Assembly (NCBI GenBank): GCA_033220425.1
Contig: CM065647.1
Coordinates: 620,001-684,000 of the forward strand
DNA: 64,000 nt
Direction of reading: 5' to 3'
Origin: Lepraria neglecta
Lineage: Eukaryota; Ascomycota; Lecanoromycetes; Lecanorales; Stereocaulaceae
Part shown: positions 1 through 9,413 of the stretch, in pieces
Layout of the letters: the number at the start of each line of letters is the position of its first letter
Position numbering within the stretch: the first letter of the stretch is position 1
The notes under the pieces: generated by a model
Told to the model about the DNA's origin: nothing
Databases searched by the model: none
The model's input: the letters and a program-made list of their open reading frames with translations, nothing else
Program-made: the position numbers and the translations under genes

Positions 1-415
1 TCTTATACTTCTCCCTCCTCTTCCGATTCTTCCCCGTCTTCTCCTCATCCTTCCTCCGCATCTCCTCCCTCTTCTTTTCAAACTCCTCATCAGCCTTCTC
101 CTTCGCAACCTCCTCATCCATCATCTTGATTCTCTCATACTCTCTCCTCCTACTAGCCTTATAGACATGAAACTCTCCGGAGCCTGCACCGGCGCTGGAT
201 CCTTGAACATTTGCGACGATCTCAGGTGGTGCTTGAAGATTGTTCTTCTTTGTGAGGGCACCAGTTGGAATGGCTATGTCACGGTCTGGTTTTGCGAATA
301 AAGCTTCGACTTGGCTGGCTTGTTGGGTGACTGGTGTGAGGGCACGGCGTTTGAGAGGACGTTTGGAGCGGAGGTCTTGGGAGGTGGGGATGGATTCGGG
401 AATAGGTTCGGACAT
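1..415 (-). CDS. PRKRIP1 / DUF1168 family nuclear protein, 3' part outside the window
   Basis: Reading the minus strand from the ATG at 415-413 gives 138 codons open to the window edge. The N-terminus is low-complexity and Pro/Ser-rich. At about residues 67-85 comes the block NVQGSSAGAGSGEFHVY, the signature of the DUF1168 / PRKR-interacting protein 1 family, followed by a long basic-acidic helix rich in RRRE, EEFEKKREEMR and KNRKRREK. In animals the family binds dsRNA and protein kinase R and is found in spliceosomal particles; the fungal role is not well defined. The stop lies left of position 1. The coding strand is C-rich in its first half and G/A-rich in its second. Family assignment is confident; function is by homology only. 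Confidence 0.85.
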   Translation of the reverse strand, partial: MSEPIPESIPTSQDLRSKRPLKRRALTPVTQQASQVEALFAKPDRDIAIPTGALTKKNNLQAPPEIVANVQGSSAGAGSGEFHVYKASRRREYERIKMMDEEVAKEKADEEFEKKREEMRRKDEEKTGKNRKRREKYK

Positions 416-520
416 GGTGAAATGGCGAGATGTAGATGAAGGAATGATAAGTGGACACTTTGAGATAGTAAAGAAGATACGAACATAAGGCTCAGAAAGG
501 CGAGCTCTTTCAGCTAGAAG

Positions 521-816
521 AGTTCACCCCCCAACCGGCTGCCCTGCTGGTTGGTCTCGTAGGGCTGCCGGCCGGAATCCTGGATTTTTCCGCCCCGAAG
601 CATAGCTCTAGGGGCCTCCTAGGGGCACAGACAGCAAAAATCCGCACAGCTCTATATCTCGCCAACTACGCAAGTCCAAACAAAGGTTTTAGTATAAGGA
701 TATAGAAAGTTGTACGATCTACAGCTTTATACGCAAAAATTTATCATCAAATCCGGTATCTGTAGAGTTAGAGCAAGGTAGCCGGTTGGGGAGTGTAGCC
801 GGTTAGGGGGTGAACT
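521..816. mobile_element. MITE-like element, 296 bp, with 20-bp terminal inverted repeats
   Basis: The left end at 521-540 (AGTTCACCCCCCAACCGGCT) and the right end at 797-816 are inverted copies matching 19 of 20 bases. A further partial copy of the right end lies at 779-794. There is no coding potential inside. CAGCT occurs outside both ends (511-515 and 817-821), but it does not directly abut the left end, so it is only a weak target-site candidate. Size and structure fit a non-autonomous DNA transposon. It sits just upstream of the PRKRIP1-like gene. Confidence 0.6.
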
Positions 817-1528
817 CAGCTATCCGGCCGAGGATTTTCCGGCTTGGCAAGCGGCTTTTGCATTCTGCATTTCCTATTTTTGACACATAATCCATGGACT
901 CTCGAAAAAGTTCTTCTATCTACTTACCTTGATATTTCAAGGCGTAGCTATAGATCCGCTCGCCACAGGATCTAGTCCACAGGTACGAGTCACAAAATCG
1001 GCTCTCTATAAACTCTTTGTATCCTGACCGGCATTGGACTTTGGCTCCGTCCTCTCTTCTGACAGACATACAAAAGAGAAGCAGTAGAAACACCTCTCTA
1101 GCATGCATCTGCCCTCAGTCCTGTACCTTCATAGCTCGTTTAAACCTCACTGGATAACTACCAATCTGGCGAGCCTCAGTATTTGACCGGCCTTTGTTTG
1201 GTTACCACTTTGATCCTTTATCATCCGCGCGTATTCTTCACACTTGGATTTGGGAAAGCGCCAAGCTTGCAGATCTGATAGCGTTTGCAGGTAGCGCAGA
1301 ATGGTATTCTGATTTATGTTTATTTTGCCTACTAATATTGAGGCTGAAAATGTTACGCAGTAGGCTTTTGATACAATTTGCATTTTTCTTACGAGCGACA
1401 GGGACTCTATTGTTCTAAGAAAAGCAAGATCGTACAAGCACCCCTCGACCCATCCCCCAAAGAACGAAAGAATCCTTGGATATACCACAGCGTACGTAAG
1501 TATAACACGCACTTCAGTCCACCCTATT
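817..1528. other. Intergenic stretch, no supported gene
   Basis: A 62-codon minus-strand frame at 920-1108 starts with ATG and a hydrophobic stretch, but it has no homology I recognise and no clear gene structure. The 143-codon minus frame at 1147-1578 overlaps the end of the secreted-protein gene and looks fortuitous. Nothing else is visible. Confidence 0.3.
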
Positions 1529-2258
1529 TCACTCACACGGCCATATCGTTGTCCCGGCTCCATTCGGCGCTGAACCACCCTCTCCCTCGTTACCTACAAT
1601 ACCCGTAACTTTTGTTACGCCCGCGTTCTGACTGGAGTCTTTCAAGATATCCCATTCATACAGGGTAAAGAAGCTGTCTTTAGGAAGGTACGTCTTCCCA
1701 TCCGAGCCACCCGGCAATATGGCCGTTACGGCGCCAGACGCGAGCTGCGCAAACGCTCTCGAGGCGTTTATGAAAAATTGGTCATTTTCCGCTACGTCCC
1801 ACGAATCTTGATTGGAATTGGCAACGTCCTGACACTGTTGTTGGAGTTCAGCCGCGAAGTCGGTCAGACCTGCCGACCAGATGGTTACGCCGCCTGTGGC
1901 ATCACAAGAAGAATTAGTGGGAACTCTGAACATTTTGTATCATGAAACTCAGCGTGGGACTCTGCTCACCGTTGTCCGACGCCCATGCCTTGGCGGAGTC
2001 CATGACCAGACTGCTGTAGAAGACGGCTTTATCCTTGGGAACGCTGAGCTTCGCTTTGCACTGAGCAACGGTTGGTACCGGAGGATTGGGGGCGCGTTTT
2101 AGGAGGGGGCTGCGTCGTGGGTAGGATCTTGCCTCTAATCGCTCGATGCTAGGGAAGCTGGCTTCACGCTTGGGAAGCGTGGATGTGAGCACGATGCCGC
2201 AGAAAAGGAGGAGGGCGAGGAAAAGAGAAGAGAGAGATGATGAGCAGGGAGGACGCAT
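1529..2258 (-). CDS. Small secreted protein with an ADP-ribosyl-cyclase-like motif pattern
   Basis: Two exons, 2258-1970 and 1923-1529, give 227 residues. The 46-nt intron has a GTGAGC donor and a CAGAG acceptor; this acceptor is the one that keeps frame. A signal peptide (about residues 1-26) is followed by a basic propeptide-like segment ending in LLKR, a likely Kex2 site, and then the mature domain. Near residue 160-190 the run of Ser, then FAQLASG, then V/L, then a Gly-rich turn, then DSFFTLYE recalls the CD38/Aplysia cyclase block in which the last Glu is catalytic. The upstream FYS resembles FWS around the first catalytic Trp, here Tyr. Family membership is inference. A GTGAGT just before the stop leaves a further 3' exon possible. 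Confidence 0.55.
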
Positions 2259-3792
2259 CCTTGCAAATCAGAGGTATGGCAATAATTCGAGTATGGTACG
2301 GGAGTGTCCTGATGCGCAAGATTTTTGGCTCAGAGTTCTTGAATGTTCGCCGCGGGATTTGTGTATGGAAATCTTCAATACTGACTCAATGTTGGCTGTT
2401 GCCCCTTTTGTATATCATTGCTCTTCACGTCAGATGGTTCAGATGATGGCTGAGTCCAGCACCGAGTTTCAGATAGTTCACAGCAATCCGACTAGTAGGA
2501 ATGTCCTCAAGAAGGATATTGAGGGGCGAAAAGAGAGGAGGGATGTGGCTCGGTTGCCTCAGAATATTCTTTCAGCGTTCAGACTTTGAATTGTGCCGGC
2601 AGATCTGAGGAATTAGACGCGGCGGAGATCTAAGAATGTGTTTGAGATGGACACTTCCAAGGCAGGAAGGGCTGCGTCTTTTCTTCCTTGGACTGTGCCA
2701 TGGGCAACGAAGTGGTCATACCCAACAAGAACATACATGCCGTGTTTGAGATGGGAGTGCCGAGCCGGAAAGAGTCGCGCCTCTGTAGCTTTGTCCTGGG
2801 CGCTCTGAGGGAAACCATCTGGTACGGTAGGAGAGTAATTGACAATGAGCAAAAGTAGCTCAATCCGAGCCTTGTCAAAGGCACGAAGTGGTTTCATCTT
2901 TCTAGCTTTGGGCTGTGCCATATGCCGGGGAGATCAAATATAACGGAGAAAAATATATTCTAAACCCTGGAATGGCTGCATCTCGTCTCAGTGTCGGAAT
3001 GTAGACATCATTGCGAGGAGGTCATCCCTGACGCAGGGTTAACAGTTCCAACGTCTGAAGTGGTTGCATCTCGTCTCAATGTCCGTAGTGCAGGCACAGC
3101 ACAAAGAAAATTGCAAGGGCTGGGAGGCGAGCGTTCCGTTATGGTACGTACAACCTCATGCTGAATTTAAGCATCAACTGTGGTTTTCGGAGTGGCTTTC
3201 TGTGAACCGTTCCCGGCTGTCTTGATTTTTGTACGTTTGGCGTGATGACAGCGGTTAGGGCGCAGCTCGACGCCGTAATCTTGTGTTATTTCTGCATGGG
3301 TATTCAAATTACCAGCCACCACACCATCAATCCATAAGCTGGTTTCACCATGCGACCCGCAAAAGAGATGTGGCATAGCATTTCAACCAATCTTGGCCAT
3401 GACATGCACTACTCCTTGGCCCTACCAACTTATTCCTTTGCAATCGGCCTAATCTTGTTCATCCACACTCTTTCTCACCACCGCAATAAAAAATTGATGC
3501 AACTATCAACTGACCCTGAACGATAGTGGAGGCAGTGCAATGACTCCAAACCGACCCGTTGCAGCCTCCAACGGTAGAGCAATTCGGAGGTGCCTGTTCA
3601 TGCCTGTTTTATGTGCCTCGTGCCTCCATCTGTTCGCGGCCCTTGATCTTGCTTCTGGCCTGCATCATATAAGTCGGCATACACCGCTGTTATCTCTGAT
3701 GGCATAAGCATTGTCCAAAGTCACCAGTGGCTCTTTCTCTTTCTACTATTCATGATTTAGCCGCAGCAGAAGAGTCAAGACTTCAAAAAACA
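2259..3792. other. Intergenic stretch with a weak ORF and a short direct repeat
   Basis: The only ATG-initiated frame worth noting is 2613-2921 on the minus strand (102 codons, next entry). A 22-bp direct repeat, GGCTGCATCTCGTCTCAGTG onward at 2974-2995 and again at 3062-3083 (20 of 22 identical), has no clear function. The 147-codon plus frame at 2146-2589 is antisense to the secreted-protein gene and was not accepted. The sequence upstream of 3793 (around 3665-3780) probably carries the promoter of the next gene. Confidence 0.35.
2613..2921 (-). CDS. Hypothetical protein, 102 residues, doubtful
   Basis: A single minus-strand frame runs from the ATG at 2921 to the stop at 2613. The N-terminus is basic (MAQPKARKMKPLR); the rest has no signal peptide, membrane segment or motif I recognise. 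Amino-acid composition is protein-like, but the frame is short and has no supporting context. It may be a remnant or chance. Confidence 0.22.
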   Translation of the reverse strand: MAQPKARKMKPLRAFDKARIELLLLIVNYSPTVPDGFPQSAQDKATEARLFPARHSHLKHGMYVLVGYDHFVAHGTVQGRKDAALPALEVSISNTFLDLRRV

Positions 3793-4508
3793 ATGTTGCT
3801 CACCGAGATACTCTGCTTTGCAGCGCTGGCAGTCTCTGCAGCAGCCACCGACGGCATCACCCTTTTCTTACCGCGTGCTGCCTCCTCTTGCATAGTGCCC
3901 ACAACCGGCCCCTCCGACGCGGGCAGAGATACCTCGATGACCATAACCTACACAACCATGAGCTCGAAACCCACAAGCGCCGCCACGGTGGCATCACCAG
4001 TATCGCCATCTGCATCTGGAGCCACAGCTCCATATGCAACAGGCCTCTGCAGTTTGCACATGACGCAGTGGCAATCCTTGGCTGATGAATACTCCGGCAA
4101 CGGTAACGACGGCAAATACGGTTGCGAAGTCCGTATTTTCGACGCCAAGGGTAGTGGGTCGACCATCGGCTGGCAACCACATACGAATTGTTCGACCGCC
4201 AAACCCTTGACGGTGGATAGCAAACTCTCGAATCCGATGGTCATTACCCCTGAGGCCAAAGGCGATTATGTGCAATTTACGCTTGGAACCGAATCATGGG
4301 CAAGCACAGACAGTGGTCCCAGCCAGACTAAATGCACTGTGGGTACTTGGGATGCGAGTAATGATCCTGAGGTATGTGATGTTTCTTCTGCCTATCCTTG
4401 GAGTCGAGAGAACTGTGCGGTGCTAATTAGTTGCTCTAGTATCGCGAAATGGATTGTAGTTTCGAATGTCCTTATACCGGGGGTCATTGCTCGGATGGTT
4501 CGTGTTAA
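3793..4508 (+). CDS. Cys-rich secreted protein of unknown function
   Basis: Two exons, 3793-4371 and 4440-4508, separated by a 68-nt intron (GTATGT...CTCTAG), encode 215 residues. I chose the ATG at 3793 because it opens a classic signal peptide (MLLTEILCFAALAVSAAA); the frame extends upstream only through non-ATG codons. After a Ser/Thr/Pro-rich linker the globular part carries about ten Cys, and the second exon adds a compact Cys-rich end (YREMDCSFECPYTGGHC, then SDGSC). Without splicing the frame would run on to 4569 with no Cys pattern, so the intron is well supported. It resembles fungal secreted effector-like or cell-wall proteins; function unknown. Confidence 0.75.
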
Positions 4509-5147
4509 AACTTGGTGTATTTGTACCGAACACTTCCAAGTTTTCTTGCCAATCTTCACTACAAAGTAAGATGGTGCCCGAGCTGAAGCAAAGAACTTTC
4601 TCTGTCACAGTGGTAGGGATTGCACATTGCTTCTTGCGCTTGGTAGTAATTGTTTCTAGCTCGACTTAGCCACGTTAAAGGATTTATCGGGCCCTGTGTT
4701 TTCGTATACATAGACCTTACCCGTGCTATATGCTGGTGGATCGAATGTCTACTAGGGGTAATATAGGTTGATGTGATTTGGAAATCTCCATGTGCCCTAT
4801 GACAACACGAAGTAGACATCATCACCGTTAGCGTTAACAGCTCTTGATCTGGGATGAACTAGGTACTTCTACCTGGACCAGACTAGAAATCAACCAAAAG
4901 CCAAGTCCGAGACCCTGCACATGCTTTCCCTCCACACCTTTTTCCTAAGACGGGATGGCACAGCACATTGGAGCCTAAATTTGGTATAAGAGATCCAACC
5001 GCCGGACCACCCCACGCAATAATTTTTCCCACATGTACTCGAATGGTTACTTTTGCTGCTTATGCTTGCCCATCGATTTCATCAGGCACGCGTCATAGAC
5101 ACAATAGCTCACCGTCTGTGTGGTTTTACCCTCATCCACCCTAGATA
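4509..5147. other. Intergenic stretch, nothing recognised
   Basis: This stretch separates two convergently unrelated plus-strand genes. Small frames on both strands lack ATG-plus-homology support. It presumably holds the 3' UTR of the secreted-protein gene and the promoter of the ankyrin gene. Confidence 0.4.
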
Positions 5148-5940
5148 ATGGACAGTACCAATTCCGAGCACGCAGACGAAGGTCAGTCATTCAATCTCCG
5201 CCCTCTCCAGACCAATCCTCTAATAAGCCATCAACTCACCTAAGGAACTCAATCAATCCAAACAGCCATTAAACCAATACTGAAACTCCACAGAAGATCT
5301 AACAGCTCTCGAATCCGCCGCCTCGAACCCAGACCTAACTCAGTTCCACACCCTCACCGCCGCCGCCGCCAAATCAGGCAACATTCCCCTCCTCCGGCGT
5401 GCGCTCGCCCTCGGTGCCTCCCCGTCCGAGCACTCCCTCGTCATCAAAACCCTCTCAAACGGCTCCCCTCAACTCCTCGCCTGTCTCCTAGACGCCGGTC
5501 TCGAGGTAAATCACCACATAGCCGGCTACAATGGTACCCCGCTCTGTGCCGCCTCCGCCTTCGCCAAGATCGCTTTGATCGAGTTCCTGCTCTCCCGTGG
5601 CGCGGATCCAAATATCAGCGACACCGGCTGGGGACAGTATCAATTGCGGCCGCTAGCGGCGGCCGCAGAGGGGTGGTCGATTAGTGATAAGGATGCAGCG
5701 AGGGCAATGGAGGTGCTGTTGGAGGGAGGGGCGAGGTGGGAGAGTAGTGGGGCATTGCAGATTGCGGCCGTGAGGGGAAGGGTGGAGTGTGTGAGGGTTT
5801 TGGTGAGGGCGGGGGTGGATGTGGATGAGGTTGTGGGGAGGATTGAGGAGGTTAAGGGCAGGAGGGCGGTGGAGTTGGCGGGGGAGAAGGGGTTTGAGGA
5901 GGTGGTGGGGGTTCTCCGGGAAGGGGAAGCCAGGGAGTAA
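5148..5940 (+). CDS. Ankyrin-repeat protein
   Basis: A short first exon 5148-5181 and a main exon 5294-5940 (intron 5182-5293, GTCAGT...CACAG) give 226 residues. Ankyrin helices are visible throughout: SGNIPLLRRALALGASP, LLACLLDAGLEVN, NGTPLCAASAFAKIALIEFLLSRGADPN, AMEVLLEGGARW, and ALQIAAVRGRVECVRVLVRAGVDVD. There is no other domain, signal peptide or membrane segment, so a cytosolic or nuclear binding role is likely but the partner is unknown. The coding strand switches sharply near 5640 from C-ending codons to G-rich, purine-loaded codons, a pattern seen in several genes here. Confidence 0.8.
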
Positions 5941-6135
5941 GGGGTAAGGGGACCTGTCTCCGCACATGTGTTGCTGCTCTTTGATTTGGACAAACTTTCC
6001 GTCTCTGCAAATTAACATACTAGAGCGATCATGTCTTTCTGTGGAGCTGTGTTTGGTCTTTCGATGAATTCTCATTTCAGTTCTTTTCAGACGAGTCAGA
6101 TAAGATGAAGCCGCCATTTTGAATATTTGAAACAG

Positions 6136-6245
6136 GATAGCCCATGAGACATATGGCTAGGATCCATCGGCTTACATCATTATGGGTACCCGAAGAGATC
6201 GTGTATACCCAAGGAGGCTGAACACCGATCTTATTTAGCGTCAGC
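6136..6245. repeat. Direct repeat, copy 1 (partner at 7678-7776)
   Basis: The segment starting ATAGCCCAT and ending GATCTTATTTAGCG is repeated downstream of the next gene with scattered differences and small indels. Shared blocks include GGCTAGGATC..., a GCATCAT-like block and the identical terminal GATCTTATTTAGCG. In copy 2 the repeat starts inside the last codons of the membrane-protein gene, so copy 1 looks like a displaced 3' end of that gene. Confidence 0.6.
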
Positions 6246-6656
6246 AAAGATTTCCCAGTTTGGCAGGGCGTCTTTCATGACCTCCGCAGCTACCATCTTA
6301 AAGAGCTCCCCTACCTTACCTATTTGCTCACATTGATATTTCAACCCGCCTGCTTCGCATTCTTCATCATGCTCCTCCGGCGTTGTATGTAGGTATAACG
6401 CCGCTTGATGCAAAATGAGACCTACGGAGTTCCTGATTGCTGGAGTGCCGTTCGTTGAATGAATACGCCCCTCCTGATCCTGAGCTTCCCTAGGCGAGCC
6501 ACATAGTCCTGGCCATGTTGCTTCCCAGCAGCTGCTCCCTGCAGACTCAACCTTTGAACCTAATCCAGCCACCCTGCAGAACGCAGAAAAGTATGATAAA
6601 CGGGCAACCGACCTCCGAGGCTGGAAAAATTGAAACTTGGATGCTCCTGATTCCAT
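6231..6656 (-). CDS. Hypothetical protein, 141 residues, doubtful
   Basis: One ATG-initiated minus-strand frame, divergent from the gene starting at 6737 and only 80 bp from it. The C-terminal half (HTTPEEHDEECEAGGLKYQC, then an amphipathic stretch) has a protein-like composition, but I recognise no domain. Its stop lies inside the direct-repeat copy at 6136-6245. It may be a remnant of a longer gene or a chance frame. Confidence 0.28.
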   Translation of the reverse strand: MESGASKFQFFQPRRSVARLSYFSAFCRVAGLGSKVESAGSSCWEATWPGLCGSPREAQDQEGRIHSTNGTPAIRNSVGLILHQAALYLHTTPEEHDEECEAGGLKYQCEQIGKVGELFKMVAAEVMKDALPNWEIFADAK

Positions 6657-6736
6657 TTAGTGGATCAGCAGATTTCCCTTCCTATAAGTATTCATCACAA
6701 TAAGCTCTCCGTCCTCGAACTGCGAGGAACAATGCA

Positions 6737-7702
6737 ATGAATCTCTTTGCCTTCATATATTTGGTACTTCCTCGACTCTGCTTAGGTCAACTTAAGCAAT
6801 GCTATAGCGCTAACGACACGCCCATGGCTGATTTTCCATGTGACCCAAGCGCGAACGTGAGTGCCTGTTGTGGACACAACTACACATTGCGCAACGAACT
6901 TCTACTGCATCGACCTAAACGGCTTTAAACTTGTGGGTTCATGTACCGACGAAACATGGCGAGATCCATCGTGTCACCTACCTCTGAGTTAGCCATTCCC
7001 TGGCTGCCTCCCATACATGCTGTCCACTGACAACATTGTAAAACAGACATTGGCAACAGCGCGTTCGATTACCCTCAAAACACGACGGACTGTGGTGATG
7101 GGATTTCCTGTCCGCGACCCAACAATCAAACCTGCTGTTCCAACCATCAAGTTGTCAATCAAATAAATTACCATTATGATGCTCCTCTGCCGAATATCGC
7201 CGCAGCCCTGAGCACGTTCTACGCCGAAAATGGGCATCAGATTGCAACTGTTACGAGCAGCTCGTCGAATCTCTTGTCAACTAAAATCTTATCTACCGCC
7301 GTTTCGGTATCCCCAACGAATACTACAGCACCACCTTCCACCTCCGTTACCATATCTCCAACGAACCAAACTGCTCCTTCTGGGCTCAACTCAAGCAAAA
7401 AGTTTGGCATTGGCGTCGGCGTGACAGTGGGTGCCTTGGCTGCTGGTGTACTGCTCTTCCTTTTGGTGCATTGGTTGCGGAGACAGCGTCAGAAAGGCCT
7501 AGGGCATGCTGGCGCCTTGAATTTTCTGGAGGGAGCACCGCCTGATTCAAGGCATGAGAAGCCTGAGCTAACAGGCGAGGATGCTCGCAAGGAAATGGAC
7601 GCTAAGGAAAGAAGGAAAGCTGAGCTAATTGGGCAAGATGCTAGGACGGAGATGGAAGCCACGCCTCCAGAGCACACGATAGCCCATAAGTTGTATAGCT
7701 AG
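6737..7702 (+). pseudogene. Secreted/single-pass membrane protein gene with a one-base frameshift
   Basis: Exon 1 (6737-6987) has a signal peptide and a Cys-rich ectodomain; exon 2 (7047-7702) carries more Cys pairs, a Ser/Thr stalk (TNTTAPPSTSVTISPTNQT), one transmembrane helix (GVGVTVGALAAGVLLFLLV) and a basic, charged tail with a repeated GxDARxEM unit. The intron has a GTTAGC donor and an AACAG acceptor. The frame is correct through CCGHNYT, then one extra base (around 6887) shifts it; in the other frame the sequence continues CATNFYCID, as expected for this common fungal family. Removing one base would give 301 codons, so the gene is recently inactivated or the base is a sequencing error. 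Confidence 0.7.
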
Positions 7703-7776
7703 GATCTACCGGTTTGCATCATCATTGTGTACATCTAGGTAGCAGTAAATGTATTATATCGATCTTATTTAGCGCT
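7678..7776. repeat. Direct repeat, copy 2 (partner at 6136-6245)
   Basis: This copy begins in the last codons of the preceding membrane-protein gene and ends in GATCTTATTTAGCG, exactly as copy 1 does. The two copies flank the 6737-7702 gene in direct orientation about 1.5 kb apart, consistent with a local segmental duplication or ectopic exchange. Confidence 0.6.
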
Positions 7777-7896
7777 GAACACGTCGAGAGGCCGAGGATC
7801 TACCGGAGATTGCAATTGTACAGCCAGCGCCAACATTTCGTTCAAGCCTAATCAGCTCGATCCTCATCTGGTCCTCCCGGGCCACTGTAAACAAAC

Positions 7897-9354
7897 ATGG
7901 CTGACCCGTTATATGAGCTACTGGCGCCATACTTCGACTCGCCAGCCTCCCCACGCCCAGTCCCCAGCGTCCAAGACCAAGTCACAGCAAAATACCTGAA
8001 CCGACTCTCGACCCTCCCTCTCGCATCCCTCACCTCTTCAGAACCCCAATCTCTAGCTCAATCCTCACATACTGCTCTCCTCTCGCTACAATCCCTCTCG
8101 GCCAGATCCAACTCAGCCCTAGTTGCCTCATCAGAGCACCTCTCAAGTCTCCGCACCACCCTCCCACAATTAGCAACAGAAGCAGAAAGCCTACGAAATG
8201 ACATTCCAAAGCTGGACGAGCAAGCCGTGGCTTTCTCGGAGAAATACAGCAGAAGTGCAGAGAATGAGGTCTTGGATCGGCGGAAGAAGGCACTATTGAT
8301 GGCTAGGAACGTGGATCGTTTGTCTGATATACTGGATCTGCCTACTCTACTGTCCTCCGCTATTTCGTCGTCAACAGCTCAGGGGGCTTCAAATACTACG
8401 AATTATGCTTCTGCGTTGGATCTGCATTCCCACATCAAGCGATTACATTTGCTGTATCAGGACTCGGAGCTCGTGAGCTCGATATATCAGCAGACGGAGG
8501 AGGCTATGCAGGAGATGACTTCGAATTTGATATCGAGTCTTCGAGCTCAGAATATCAAGCTCGCTGCAGGGATGAGGACGATTGGCTGGCTAAGAAGAGT
8601 CGCACCTGAACTGGATGGGAATAGCAGCAATAGAGAAGGCACGCTTGGTGCTCTCTTCCTGGTGTGTCGGCTTGCTACACTGGTGTCTATGCTTTCAGCT
8701 TTGGATCCACTACGCGACCTTGCAGACCAAGAAGCAGCGATACGATTACGTGATGACAATCCTACCAAAAAGGGCACGGATGCTTGGTCTATTGGGCAGC
8801 AAACGGAACGGTATTTGAAGCGGTATATTGAGATCTTCCGGGAACAGTCATTCGCCATTGTCTCTATGTATAAGAGCATTTTCCCTTCTGGTCCAGATAC
8901 GACAGCCTCGGATGACCTGGGTTTGAAGTTTAAGTCGCTCGGGCTGAGAAGTGTATCTCAACCCACGCCTACGCCTCAGCAGCAAGATCCGCTGTCGCCA
9001 CTTCCTTCGGCTCTATCGACATTCCCACTACATCTAGTCGGCCTTCTTACGATGACACTGAAGCAGTATCTTCCCAACGTACAGGACAAGTCTTCTCGAG
9101 AAAGTCTGTTAACGCAGGTGCTTTACTGTGCTGGGAGCTTGGGTCGGCTAGGTGGGGACTTCAGCCTTCTGCTTGCAGATCTTGGGCAAGACGACAGCGA
9201 TGAAGAGGGAGATGGACACGGAGAATGGGTGGAAGCAATGAAGAAGCATCGCGTATTGGCTGGGAAGTTGGAGAGTCTAGCTAGTGGTGGGAGTGTGCGT
9301 GGCATGAAAGGGCTTGCTGATGGAAGGGCGAAATCGCCTAATGAAGTGAAATGA
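7897..9354 (+). CDS. COG8: Conserved oligomeric Golgi complex subunit 8 (Dor1 family)
   Basis: A single uninterrupted frame of 485 residues starts at the ATG in AAACATGGCTGACC. The N-terminus MADPLYELLAPYF and the coiled region with LARNVDRLSDILDLPTLL, then ALDLHSHIKRLHLLY and IIxSLRAQNIKLAAGMRTIGWLRR, are typical of COG8/Dor1, a subunit of lobe B of the COG tethering complex for retrograde vesicles at the Golgi. A Pro/Gln-rich insert near residue 355 and an acidic stretch near residue 440 (DDSDEEGDGHGEW) are usual for fungal members. The length is a little short of animal COG8, as is common in fungi. It is tail-to-tail with the EAF gene, about 60 bp apart. Confidence 0.9.
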   Translation: MADPLYELLAPYFDSPASPRPVPSVQDQVTAKYLNRLSTLPLASLTSSEPQSLAQSSHTALLSLQSLSARSNSALVASSEHLSSLRTTLPQLATEAESLRNDIPKLDEQAVAFSEKYSRSAENEVLDRRKKALLMARNVDRLSDILDLPTLLSSAISSSTAQGASNTTNYASALDLHSHIKRLHLLYQDSELVSSIYQQTEEAMQEMTSNLISSLRAQNIKLAAGMRTIGWLRRVAPELDGNSSNREGTLGALFLVCRLATLVSMLSALDPLRDLADQEAAIRLRDDNPTKKGTDAWSIGQQTERYLKRYIEIFREQSFAIVSMYKSIFPSGPDTTASDDLGLKFKSLGLRSVSQPTPTPQQQDPLSPLPSALSTFPLHLVGLLTMTLKQYLPNVQDKSSRESLLTQVLYCAGSLGRLGGDFSLLLADLGQDDSDEEGDGHGEWVEAMKKHRVLAGKLESLASGGSVRGMKGLADGRAKSPNEVK

Positions 9355-9413
9355 CCGTTGTTCATTTAGTTGTCAGACATAAGTCTGGCTATATCTAAGA
9401 AACCTTTACTGCT

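Noticed and set aside
2146-2589. 147-codon plus-strand frame
   Set aside because: Its first part is antisense to the signal-peptide exon of the gene at 1529-2258 and the rest shows no protein features.
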